From the NCBI GenBank assembly GCA_964490635.1, contig CAZBCK010000027.1, positions 1-12,878 of the forward strand: a stretch of 12,878 bases of DNA, read 5' to 3'. Under the pieces are notes generated by a model that saw nothing but the letters and a program-made list of their open reading frames with translations, had not been told where the DNA came from and made no database searches. How positions within the stretch are numbered: the first letter of the stretch is position 1; every line of letters starts with the position of its first letter. Position numbers and translations under genes: made by a program. Positions 6,479 through 12,341 of the stretch are shown one piece after another. Source of the stretch: JAYEHC01 sp964490635. Its GTDB lineage: Bacteria > Patescibacteriota > Minisyncoccia > JAHIHE01 > JAGLIN01.

Positions 6479-6528
6479 GACAGCAAACTGAGTTCCGAGA
6501 TTTGATTCCCGGGATGACAGAAACTGAG
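6479..6528 (+). repeat. Short direct repeat around a TCCCGGGA core
   Basis: GACAGCAAACTGAG (6479-6492) recurs as GACAGAAACTGAG (6516-6528) with one base missing. Between them lies TTCCGAGATTTGATTCCCGG and then GATGACAG, similar to the widespread GTCATCCCGGG-type dispersed repeats of bacteria. No gene is seen here. Confidence 0.45.
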
Positions 6529-6633
6529 GGCTCGCATTAATCATTTAAACGCTTCTTTATTGTTAGCGGTTGAATAATTTTGTGAGCTCTTTTTTAAAAT
6601 TGATAGCTTTGAAATGTAACGAGCGCTTGGAGC

Positions 6634-6668
6634 GTAGAACAAGGAGTGTAGAACAAGGAGTGTAGAAC
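6634..6668 (+). repeat. 14-bp tandem repeat, 2.5 units
   Basis: GTAGAACAAGGAGT occurs at 6634-6647 and again, identical, at 6648-6661. It is followed by GTAGAAC (6662-6668), which is the foot of the adjoining hairpin element. It looks like slippage copies of the element's end. Confidence 0.85.
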
Positions 6669-6749
6669 GAGCGACAGCGGAGTTCTACCTGAAAGCGGGT
6701 TTAATATGATATTTCAGGTTGAACTTCGCTGTCGCTTGCTCAACACTCC
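6657..6749. repeat. Head-to-head GTAG-hairpin pair (family 3, copies C and D)
   Basis: The left arm 6657-6694 and the reverse complement of the right arm 6712-6749 agree at 33 of 38 positions, around a 17-nt spacer. Each arm contains the family-3 core seen at 106-137 and 1345-1376: copy C on the minus strand, copy D (6718-6749) on the plus strand. In copy D the foot is GTTGA/TCAAC instead of GTAGA/TCTAC, a compensatory change that keeps the hairpin. Confidence 0.85.
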
Positions 6750-6806
6750 GAGCGTTGCTTAACGCTCAGAGTGTATAACTTAAAAAGATTACGAGTTTTT
6801 CGTAAT
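6750..6806 (+). other. Two small perfect hairpins
   Basis: GAGCGTT (6750-6756) / AACGCTC (6761-6767) has loop GCTT. ATTACGA (6788-6794) / TCGTAAT (6800-6806) has loop GTTTT. Neither is followed by a clean T-tract. They lie between the repeat pair and the structured leader of the secreted-protein gene. Confidence 0.6.
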
Positions 6807-6824
6807 AAAGCATTAAAGGTCGAA

Positions 6825-6885
6825 GTTGTTTGTTTAAGCCCTCAATGTGGAACTTGAGAAGGGTGAAAGGTTTAAACAAGCTAAC
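6825..6885 (+). ncRNA. Structured 5' leader (possible cis-regulatory RNA)
   Basis: The arm 6825-6840 pairs with 6869-6885 over 16 base pairs (two wobbles, one bulged T at 6882). Stacked directly on it is CTCAA (6841-6845) / TTGAG (6854-6858) with the 8-nt loop TGTGGAAC. All unpaired internal-loop bases are on the 3' side (AAGGGTGAAA, 6859-6868). This one-sided purine-rich loop looks like a ligand or protein site rather than a terminator; there is no U-tract. It lies about 100 bases upstream of the secreted-protein start on the same strand. No known riboswitch class is recognised. Confidence 0.5.
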
Positions 6886-6982
6886 TATAAAAACTTAATT
6901 AATCTTAATTAATTCTTCTTTTGTTTAATCTTCTTCCGTATTTTATGCGGGAGAGATGGCAAAAGAATTAAGGAAAAATAAA

Positions 6983-8188
6983 ATGATGAAAATCAAAACA
7001 ATTAAAAAAGCAATCGCAATGTTCTCGCTGATCGCGGTTAGTTTTGCTACTTTGGGGTTAAGCACAACAGTAGTAGCTACTGACGAAGGTATCGGAACCG
7101 GTTTGAAACGCGGTGAAGGTGGCGCTGATACTCCTATTGTTAAAGCAAAATGGGAAATGCTTGGTTCTTATGAACAATTATCAGGGGCGGATGACAGAAT
7201 AGCTCCCGGAGCTCAATTTGACGCTCCCGGCGTTTGGGATGCTACTATGCAATATTCCATTTGCGCTATTGTAGATCACCGAGAAGGGCTAGCTCCAATT
7301 GACGGAGTTTACACAGACATTTACTATCCGATAGACAGGGCGTTTCATCCCGAGAGTCCTTATAGTCCCGATCAAATAAACGGTGGCGGCGGAACTATTC
7401 TAAATCCTGCTACACCTTATGATTATGGTATGAACGGTTGTGAAAAGCAGCGTGGGGATGAGAACAGATTATATAAATTAGACAAAATGGTTGGTTATGG
7501 TTTGTTCTGTGATAATATCAAGAACAATAATACCAATTTGCCAAGCTTTTATCCCAATACTCTTACTCCGAATCCTGATGACCTCTTTGACTATAATGAC
7601 ATCTGTGCTTCTGATGGACAACTGATGAAAGAAAAAGCTTATGTCTATTGCGCTGACAAAGAGCTTGTCTGGGAAGACCCGGCTGGTAATTATAAAGTAG
7701 AAGTATTTGCTTTGAGCACCTTTGGACGGTTTAGCAACTTAGCGGTAAATCACTTTGAATATCTGCCATTGACTTCTTATGAGGTTGATTTCTCAAATGT
7801 TGATTATGGAACTGTTCTTCTTAATGCTGAAAAAACAGTTAGCGGAAATCTTGTTTTTGAACCTTCTTCCAGCGACAAGCCAACTGTGAGAAATACCGGA
7901 AACACCAGACTGAATATGGGCGTTGAGCAGAACGATATGGGGATGGGAACCACTGACGATGTTTGTAATGTAAGCTATCGTGCCAGAGTCGGTAATGATG
8001 AAGCGGATTGGAAATTTTACAGACCTTACCAGCACAAATGGCTGGAAGATGTTTTGGATCTTTCAGAAACAGAAGAGATGGACTTTAGTATTACAGTTAC
8101 AAAGTTCCCTAATCCTGATAAGGATTGGGTAGGAACTATGACTTTGGACGCCAGAGCAACAGCTTTCCGACAATGTGAATCAAACTAG
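6983..8188 (+). CDS. Secreted cysteine-containing surface protein, function unknown
   Basis: A 401-residue exported protein. I chose the ATG at 6983 because AAGGA (6970-6974) sits 8 bases upstream. An in-frame ATG at 6956 would add nine residues, but its purine run abuts the codon. The N-terminus is a classical signal peptide: MMKIKTIKK, a hydrophobic stretch to about residue 30, and a likely cleavage site after VVA (32). The mature part has seven cysteines, no membrane segment and no sortase motif. EDPAGNYKVEVFAL followed by a strand-rich stretch ending ITVTKFPN suggests two beta-sandwich (Ig-like) domains; this is inference from composition. I do not recognise the family. It is monocistronic: preceded by a 500-base regulatory gap with a structured leader and followed by a terminator. 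The upstream promoter was not identified with confidence. Confidence 0.75.
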   Translation: MMKIKTIKKAIAMFSLIAVSFATLGLSTTVVATDEGIGTGLKRGEGGADTPIVKAKWEMLGSYEQLSGADDRIAPGAQFDAPGVWDATMQYSICAIVDHREGLAPIDGVYTDIYYPIDRAFHPESPYSPDQINGGGGTILNPATPYDYGMNGCEKQRGDENRLYKLDKMVGYGLFCDNIKNNNTNLPSFYPNTLTPNPDDLFDYNDICASDGQLMKEKAYVYCADKELVWEDPAGNYKVEVFALSTFGRFSNLAVNHFEYLPLTSYEVDFSNVDYGTVLLNAEKTVSGNLVFEPSSSDKPTVRNTGNTRLNMGVEQNDMGMGTTDDVCNVSYRARVGNDEADWKFYRPYQHKWLEDVLDLSETEEMDFSITVTKFPNPDKDWVGTMTLDARATAFRQCESN

Positions 8189-8212
8189 AACAGAAATTGA
8201 TAGAAACGACTT

Positions 8213-8241
8213 GTAGAGACGAGGCATTGCCTCGTCTCTAC
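8213..8241. repeat. 29-bp GTAG palindrome, family 1, copy 4 (intergenic)
   Basis: The 13-bp arms are the same as copy 2 and perfectly paired, with loop ATT instead of AGT and the same trailing GA. It sits 24 bases after the stop of the secreted-protein gene and immediately before its terminator. Confidence 0.95.
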
Positions 8242-8243
8242 GA

Positions 8244-8280
8244 AAGGTCTGGAAACAAATTTTTGTTTTCAGACTTTTTT
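8244..8280 (+). terminator. Strong intrinsic terminator of the secreted-protein gene
   Basis: GTCTGGAAACAAA (8247-8259) pairs with TTTGTTTTCAGAC (8262-8274) over 13 positions with one G-T pair; in practice the tip opens. The run of T from 8275 follows. The A's before the stem make it potentially bidirectional. Confidence 0.9.
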
Positions 8281-8292
8281 GTTATAAGGATA

Positions 8293-8321
8293 TTGACTTT
8301 TTTTACATAAAGTGTTAAAAT
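8293..8321 (+). promoter_or_regulatory. Sigma70-like promoter of the first DUF4143 ATPase
   Basis: TTGACT (8293-8298), a 17-base spacer, then TAAAAT (8316-8321); five of six matches in each box. Predicted start near 8328, about 27 bases before the ATG at 8355. Confidence 0.7.
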
Positions 8322-8354
8322 TATACTATAAGTTTTAATATTTAATGCAAAAAT

Positions 8355-9587
8355 ATGTTTTATCCACGCAAAATAACTTCGGAAATTAAAAAATGGCTTC
8401 CTGAAAAAGAAATCATTATTTTGAACGGTCCTCGTCAAGTTGGAAAAACATCCCTTTTGGAAATCTTAAAAAACGAACTGCTTAAATCCGGTATTCCGGA
8501 AAAAACAATTTTTTATCTTAATCTGGAAGAAATTAAGATTTTGGAAACTCTCAATCAAGATCCTGAAAATATTCTCAAATACATTACTATCCAAAAAGAA
8601 AAAAACTATTTTTTGCTGGATGAAATTCAGTGTTTGGACAATCCCTCCAATTTTTTGAAACATCTTTATGATAAGTATGCCGGGAAGATAAAGATTATTG
8701 TCACTGGTTCTTCCAGTTTGGAATTAAAAGCGAAATTTCAAGATTCTTTGGCGGGACGCAAAATATCATTTTTAATCAACTCTTTGAATTTTGAGGAGTT
8801 TTTAATTTTTAAGAATTTTCCGCATTTGGATTATTTGAAAAAAGAAAGTCTTCCTGAAGATATTAAAAGTAATTTTGACAAAGCGTTAAGCGAATACTTG
8901 GTTTATGGCGGGATGCCGGCGGTAACTTTGCAGAACGATTGGGAACTGAAGCAGAAAATGCTGGAAGAATATGTTAGCGCCTATATTAACAAAGATATTC
9001 GGGCAATTGGCAAAGTTGAAAATATCGCTGATTTCAACACATTGACAAAAGTATTAGCCGCGCAGATTGGAAATTTATTGAATATCAACGAGCTTGGAGA
9101 CACAGTTGGAATTCCTCGCCGCGAGGTGAAAAAATATCTGGACCTTTTGGAATTCACTTTTGTTCTGGATAAAATTTCCCCCTTCAAAAAAAATATCAGA
9201 ACGCAGATCACTAAAATGCCGAAAATTTACTTTTTTGATCTGGGCATCCGCAATGCTATTCTTGGCAACTTTTTGGAAATGGAAAGCAGATCAGACGCAG
9301 GACATCTTTTTGAAAATTTTGTTTTTCTGGAATTAAAAAACCAGAGAAAAGATAAAATATTTTTCTATCGCGCCAAATCTAAAAGCGAAATTGATTTTGT
9401 CATTGAAGAAAAGGCAAAAATTATTTTGCTGAAATCCAAATACAAAAAACTTTCCCGTCCAATCAACAGCCGGGTTTTGAAAAATTTTATGAAGCAGGAA
9501 AGCGATATCAAAGAAGCTAAAATAATTAATTTGAATTTCAACTGCCACGATGGTTTGATTGGTTATTCTGATTATCGGGAGATATAA
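8355..9587 (+). CDS. AAA ATPase with DUF4143 C-terminal domain (first copy)
   Basis: A 410-residue ATPase of the AAA_14 (PF13173) plus DUF4143 (PF13635) type. ATP-binding signatures are Walker A GPRQVGKT (25-32), Walker B FLLDEIQ (86-92), sensor-like VTGSSS (116-121) and the family's LAGR (132-135). The C-terminal part has FFDLGIRNAILGNF (293-306) and HLFENFVFLEL (317-327), both typical of DUF4143. It also has EIDFVI (345-350), which in many members begins a PD-(D/E)xK-like nuclease fold, usually followed by IEVK. Here that segment reads IILLKSK, so the expected glutamate is missing and nuclease activity is doubtful. Length is normal. No Shine-Dalgarno. It has its own promoter and is isolated from the upstream gene by a terminator. 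The cellular role of this widespread family is unsettled. Confidence 0.9.
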   Translation: MFYPRKITSEIKKWLPEKEIIILNGPRQVGKTSLLEILKNELLKSGIPEKTIFYLNLEEIKILETLNQDPENILKYITIQKEKNYFLLDEIQCLDNPSNFLKHLYDKYAGKIKIIVTGSSSLELKAKFQDSLAGRKISFLINSLNFEEFLIFKNFPHLDYLKKESLPEDIKSNFDKALSEYLVYGGMPAVTLQNDWELKQKMLEEYVSAYINKDIRAIGKVENIADFNTLTKVLAAQIGNLLNINELGDTVGIPRREVKKYLDLLEFTFVLDKISPFKKNIRTQITKMPKIYFFDLGIRNAILGNFLEMESRSDAGHLFENFVFLELKNQRKDKIFFYRAKSKSEIDFVIEEKAKIILLKSKYKKLSRPINSRVLKNFMKQESDIKEAKIINLNFNCHDGLIGYSDYREI

Positions 9588-9608
9588 ATTTAGTAAAATC
9601 GTTGTTAT

Positions 9609-9637
9609 TTGACTTAAAATTATATATTGAGTATATT
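9609..9637 (+). promoter_or_regulatory. Sigma70-like promoter of the second DUF4143 ATPase
   Basis: TTGACT (9609-9614), a 17-base spacer, TATATT (9632-9637). Predicted start near 9644, leaving a leader of about 20 bases before the TTG start. The surrounding AT-rich sequence contains other possible -10 boxes (TATAAT at 9643-9648). Confidence 0.65.
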
Positions 9638-9665
9638 TAATATATAATTACTAAATTAAAATAGT

Positions 9666-10883
9666 TTGAGTATAATAAAACAATACATTAAAAGAGAACG
9701 ATACCTTGATAAAATAAAACCTTTCATAGACAAGGATATTATTAAAGTTATTGTCGGACAGCGAAGAGTTGGGAAAAGCTATTTACTTTTTCAAATAATG
9801 GATGTTATCAAAAAAAAACGCAAAGCATCCAATATTATTTATATCAACAAAGAATTAAATGAATTTGATAAGCTCAGAAATTATCAAGATCTTTTAAATT
9901 ATATAAAAAAGAATTCCAAGAAAGGCAAAAAAAATTATATTTTTATTGATGAAATACAAGATATCGATAAATTTGAAAAAGCTCTCAGAAGTTTAAAAGC
10001 AGGCGGGAAATATGATATTTATTGCACAGGCAGCAATTCAAATTTACTTTCTGGAGAATTGGCTACTTATCTAAGCGGCAGATATATAGAGATTCAAGTT
10101 TTTGGTTTATCTTATCGCGAATTTTTGGTTTTTCACAAACTCAAAAATAATCAGGAATCTCTTTTGAAATATATTAAATACGGAGGGTTGCCATATTTAA
10201 AGCATTTGGAATTGGAAGACGCGATAGTTTATGATTATTTGAAAAATGTGTACAGTACCATTTTATATAAAGACATCGTCCGCAGATATAAAATTCGCAA
10301 TCCCGCCTTTTTAGAAAATTTGGTTGAATATCTGGCTGAAAACACGGGAAGCATAGTTTCCGCGAAAAAAATAAGCGATTTTTTGAAATCACAAAAGATA
10401 AATATTTCTCTTAATATTGTTTTGGATTATCTGTCTTTTTTAACGAGTGCCTTTTTTGTTTTTAAAACAGACAGGTTCGCGATACAAGGCAAGAAAATTT
10501 TTGAGATAAATAATAAATATTATTTTGAAGATATCGGCTTGCGACATTCTGTTATTGGTTATAAACAAACCGATATTAATAAAGTATTGGAAAACCTTGT
10601 CTTTCTGCATCTTCGCGTTTTGGGATATAAAGTGTTTGTGGGAAAATTGGGGAACAAAGAAATTGACTTTGTTTGTGAAAAACAGGGAGAGAAAATTTAT
10701 ATCCAAGTGGCGTATTTAATTAGTAAACAAAACAAGGAAAGAGAATTTGGGAATTTGCTGGAAATTAAAGACAACTATCCCAAGTTTGTGGTTTCTATGG
10801 ATGAATTCATTGGTGATAATAAATATAAAGGAATTAAGCACATCCATATCAGAGATTTTTTGAGTTCAGATCTGGCAATTTAA
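9666..10883 (+). CDS. AAA ATPase with DUF4143-type C-terminal domain (second copy)
   Basis: A 405-residue distant paralogue of the preceding gene. Walker A is GQRRVGKS (31-38), Walker B YIFIDEIQ (91-98), sensor-like CTGSNS (120-125) and LSGRYIEI (136-143). The C-terminal domain has YYFEDIGLRHSVIG (285-298), LENLVFLHL (308-316) and EIDFVCE (332-338), then IYIQVAYL (344-351) and EREFGNLLEI (358-367). That is the subfamily variant in which IEVK is replaced by IQVAY. The start is TTG at 9666: an in-frame TAA at 9657-9659 leaves no upstream ATG, and the product begins with the family-typical IKRERYLDKI. It lies 78 bases after the first copy and has its own promoter. No terminator was found after it. 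Function unknown; possibly defence or stress related, by analogy only. Confidence 0.9.
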   Translation: MSIIKQYIKRERYLDKIKPFIDKDIIKVIVGQRRVGKSYLLFQIMDVIKKKRKASNIIYINKELNEFDKLRNYQDLLNYIKKNSKKGKKNYIFIDEIQDIDKFEKALRSLKAGGKYDIYCTGSNSNLLSGELATYLSGRYIEIQVFGLSYREFLVFHKLKNNQESLLKYIKYGGLPYLKHLELEDAIVYDYLKNVYSTILYKDIVRRYKIRNPAFLENLVEYLAENTGSIVSAKKISDFLKSQKINISLNIVLDYLSFLTSAFFVFKTDRFAIQGKKIFEINNKYYFEDIGLRHSVIGYKQTDINKVLENLVFLHLRVLGYKVFVGKLGNKEIDFVCEKQGEKIYIQVAYLISKQNKEREFGNLLEIKDNYPKFVVSMDEFIGDNKYKGIKHIHIRDFLSSDLAI

Positions 10884-11037
10884 ACTTTTTGTCAGAAAAT
10901 AAATTTTCAAAAAAAGAAAAATTAACTGTTAGATTTTTAGAAAATGTTTCAGAATAAAAACATCCGATTTAAATGAGTTATCAGAAAAAAGTCCGGAAAC
11001 AATGCTGGACAATCTAACAACAAATAACGCAATAGTC
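10884..11037. other. Intergenic stretch, nothing recognised
   Basis: AT-rich sequence after the second ATPase with no ORF of note, no clear terminator and no repeat that I can identify. The remaining part of this gap (to 11255) holds an inverted REP pair and a promoter, listed separately. Confidence 0.5.
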
Positions 11038-11132
11038 ATCGTAGGGACAGACCTGTGTGTCTGCCCAGGATATGGGATAAAACAAAATTTATTCTACATT
11101 TAAGGACAGACACACAGGTCTGTCCCTACGAT
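11038..11132. repeat. Inverted pair of GTAG/REP-like elements (family 2, BIME-like)
   Basis: The arms 11038-11066 and 11104-11132 are reverse complements at 28 of 29 positions, separated by 37 bases. Each arm reads, from outside, ATC then GTAG followed by a smaller palindrome GGACAGAC/GTCTGTCC (GTCTGCCC in the left arm). GTAG at the foot of an imperfect hairpin, paired head to head, is the architecture of REP/BIME elements recognised by RAYT transposases. The outer CTACGA end is shared with family 1. Confidence 0.85.
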
Positions 11133-11179
11133 CAAATAATATTTGTAGAAAGTGCGGAGAGGTTAGGTTTAAACCGGTC

Positions 11180-11207
11180 TTGACAAATTCAAACAACAAT
11201 CTAGAAT
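11180..11207 (+). promoter_or_regulatory. Sigma70-like promoter of the surface-protein gene
   Basis: Consensus TTGACA (11180-11185), a 16-base spacer and TAGAAT (11202-11207). Predicted start near 11213. The leader contains GGAGGGTG (11220-11227), but that is 28 bases from the ATG, too far for a normal ribosome binding site. Confidence 0.7.
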
Positions 11208-11255
11208 AAAGATAGAGTCGGAGGGTGTAAATTAAGTAGATTAACTGAAAAATGT

Positions 11256-12182
11256 ATGAAAAAAGGAATAGTTTTTGCCGCAATTATGGCAGTTGTCACT
11301 CTAAGCTTTGGCGTGATGCAAAGCGTTTTAGCGATTGGGCTTGCCTCTAATCCGATTGAGCTTGATGATGTTTTGAGAGGACAGGAGATCAGAGACGAGT
11401 TGCGAATGCAGAACTCAGGGAAAGAAAGCGTGGAATATTCTTTAAGTGCGAGTGGAGATATTTCCGGGTGGGTAACATTTTATGAAGACAGTAATTACAG
11501 TATTCCAATAACAAAAGTAAAAGTCGCTGCCGAATCAAAAGGCAGAGTTTATTTAACCATCAGAGTGCCGGATGATGTTCCCAATGGAAAATATGAAGGC
11601 GGACTGAGCATCAAACATAATCCGTCGGGAGAAGATCAAACAAGTCAGGCTTCAACCATTGTTTCTCAAAAAGCGACAAGGGAAGTGTTTTTGGAAGTAA
11701 CCGATAATGAGATCGTTGATTTTGATGTTTCCGTAACTCCGCAAACTTATACTTTGAAAGAAAACGAGCCGTTGAAAGTTAATGCTTTTTATTATAATAA
11801 AGGAAATATTTCCGTTAAGCCAGATCTTCAAGTTAAGGTCAAAAAGGACGGAAAAATTTTGTTCAATGTTCTTTTCCCATATCCGGAAGATGAAGAATCA
11901 GTAAAGCCGTTGGTCTCAAAGACAATTTCCACCGATCTTCCAATGGGAGGATTGGAACTTGGAGAGTATAGAGTCGCCGCTGAAGTTTCTCTTAATGGCG
12001 AAGTTGTTCATAAAGATGACTTTTCTTTTATAATTGAATCCGCCACCGATTCTGGAAATGATTCTGATATAAAAGATACCGGAGCTGATATGATGAAGTA
12101 TGCGCTTGTCGTCGGAGCTGTGCTGATAATATTATTCTTAGCCATAGTACTTGTTAAGAAAAGTAAGAAGAAAGATAAATAA
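11256..12182 (+). CDS. Membrane-anchored surface protein with Ig-like ectodomain
   Basis: A 308-residue predicted type I membrane protein. The signal peptide is residues 1-26 (MKKGIVFAAIMAVV..., cleavage after VLA). Residues 27-150 form a strand-rich domain with LRMQNSGKESVEYSL (49-63) and VYLTIRVPDDVPNGKYEGGLS (98-118), a pattern seen in DUF916-like and COG1470-like surface domains. A second similar domain spans about 155-262 (LKVNAFYYNKGNISVKPDL, GEYRVAAEVSL). A Ser/Asp-rich linker (263-278) leads to one membrane helix (281-300) and a basic tail KKSKKKDK, placing the domains outside and the tail inside. No cysteines. It has its own promoter and terminator, so it is a single-gene unit. Exact family and ligand unknown; a role in cell-wall or S-layer attachment is only inference. 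Confidence 0.82.
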   Translation: MKKGIVFAAIMAVVTLSFGVMQSVLAIGLASNPIELDDVLRGQEIRDELRMQNSGKESVEYSLSASGDISGWVTFYEDSNYSIPITKVKVAAESKGRVYLTIRVPDDVPNGKYEGGLSIKHNPSGEDQTSQASTIVSQKATREVFLEVTDNEIVDFDVSVTPQTYTLKENEPLKVNAFYYNKGNISVKPDLQVKVKKDGKILFNVLFPYPEDEESVKPLVSKTISTDLPMGGLELGEYRVAAEVSLNGEVVHKDDFSFIIESATDSGNDSDIKDTGADMMKYALVVGAVLIILFLAIVLVKKSKKKDK

Positions 12183-12199
12183 AACAAAAAATTATAATA

Positions 12200-12235
12200 T
12201 TCAAAAAATGCGTCAGTTTGGCGTGTTTTTTTGAA
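12200..12235 (+). terminator. Intrinsic terminator, probably bidirectional
   Basis: Bases 12200-12212 (TTCAAAAAATGCG) pair with 12222-12235 (CGTGTTTTTTTGAA) with two G-T pairs and one bulged T. The A-rich and T-rich arms allow termination on either strand. It lies 18 bases after the surface-protein stop. Confidence 0.8.
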
Positions 12236-12239
12236 TTTC

Positions 12240-12268
12240 TTGCTATATTTCAGGCTTGAGGGTAATAT
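12240..12268 (+). promoter_or_regulatory. Possible promoter of the HsdR-like gene
   Basis: TTGCTA (12240-12245), a 17-base spacer, TAATAT (12263-12268). Both boxes are imperfect (four of six each), in AT-rich DNA where chance matches are common. Confidence 0.35.
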
Positions 12269-12341
12269 TATAAAATAGACCGATAATAAAAAATATGAAA
12301 AAAATCTAAAATTAAGCTATTTAAAATTATCAATAAACAAT

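Noticed and set aside
6229..6537. Minus-strand frame opposite the DUF2292 gene
   Set aside because: The plus strand encodes a recognisable DUF2292 motif. The CHPGNQIS segment of the minus frame is just the TCCCGGGATGACAG-type repeat translated.
2449..8241. CRISPR array made of the 29-bp repeats
   Set aside because: Only four copies, irregularly spaced by 96 bp to several kb, three inside a gene; no uniform spacers and no cas genes. REP-like elements explain them better.
8213..8241. Family-1 palindrome as a terminator
   Set aside because: No T-tract follows it directly, and the same sequence occurs inside an open gene; a separate true terminator follows at 8247.
11038..11132. Remnant insertion sequence with terminal inverted repeats
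   Set aside because: The interior is only 37 bp with no coding sequence, and each arm is itself palindromic with GTAG, which fits a REP pair rather than IS ends.
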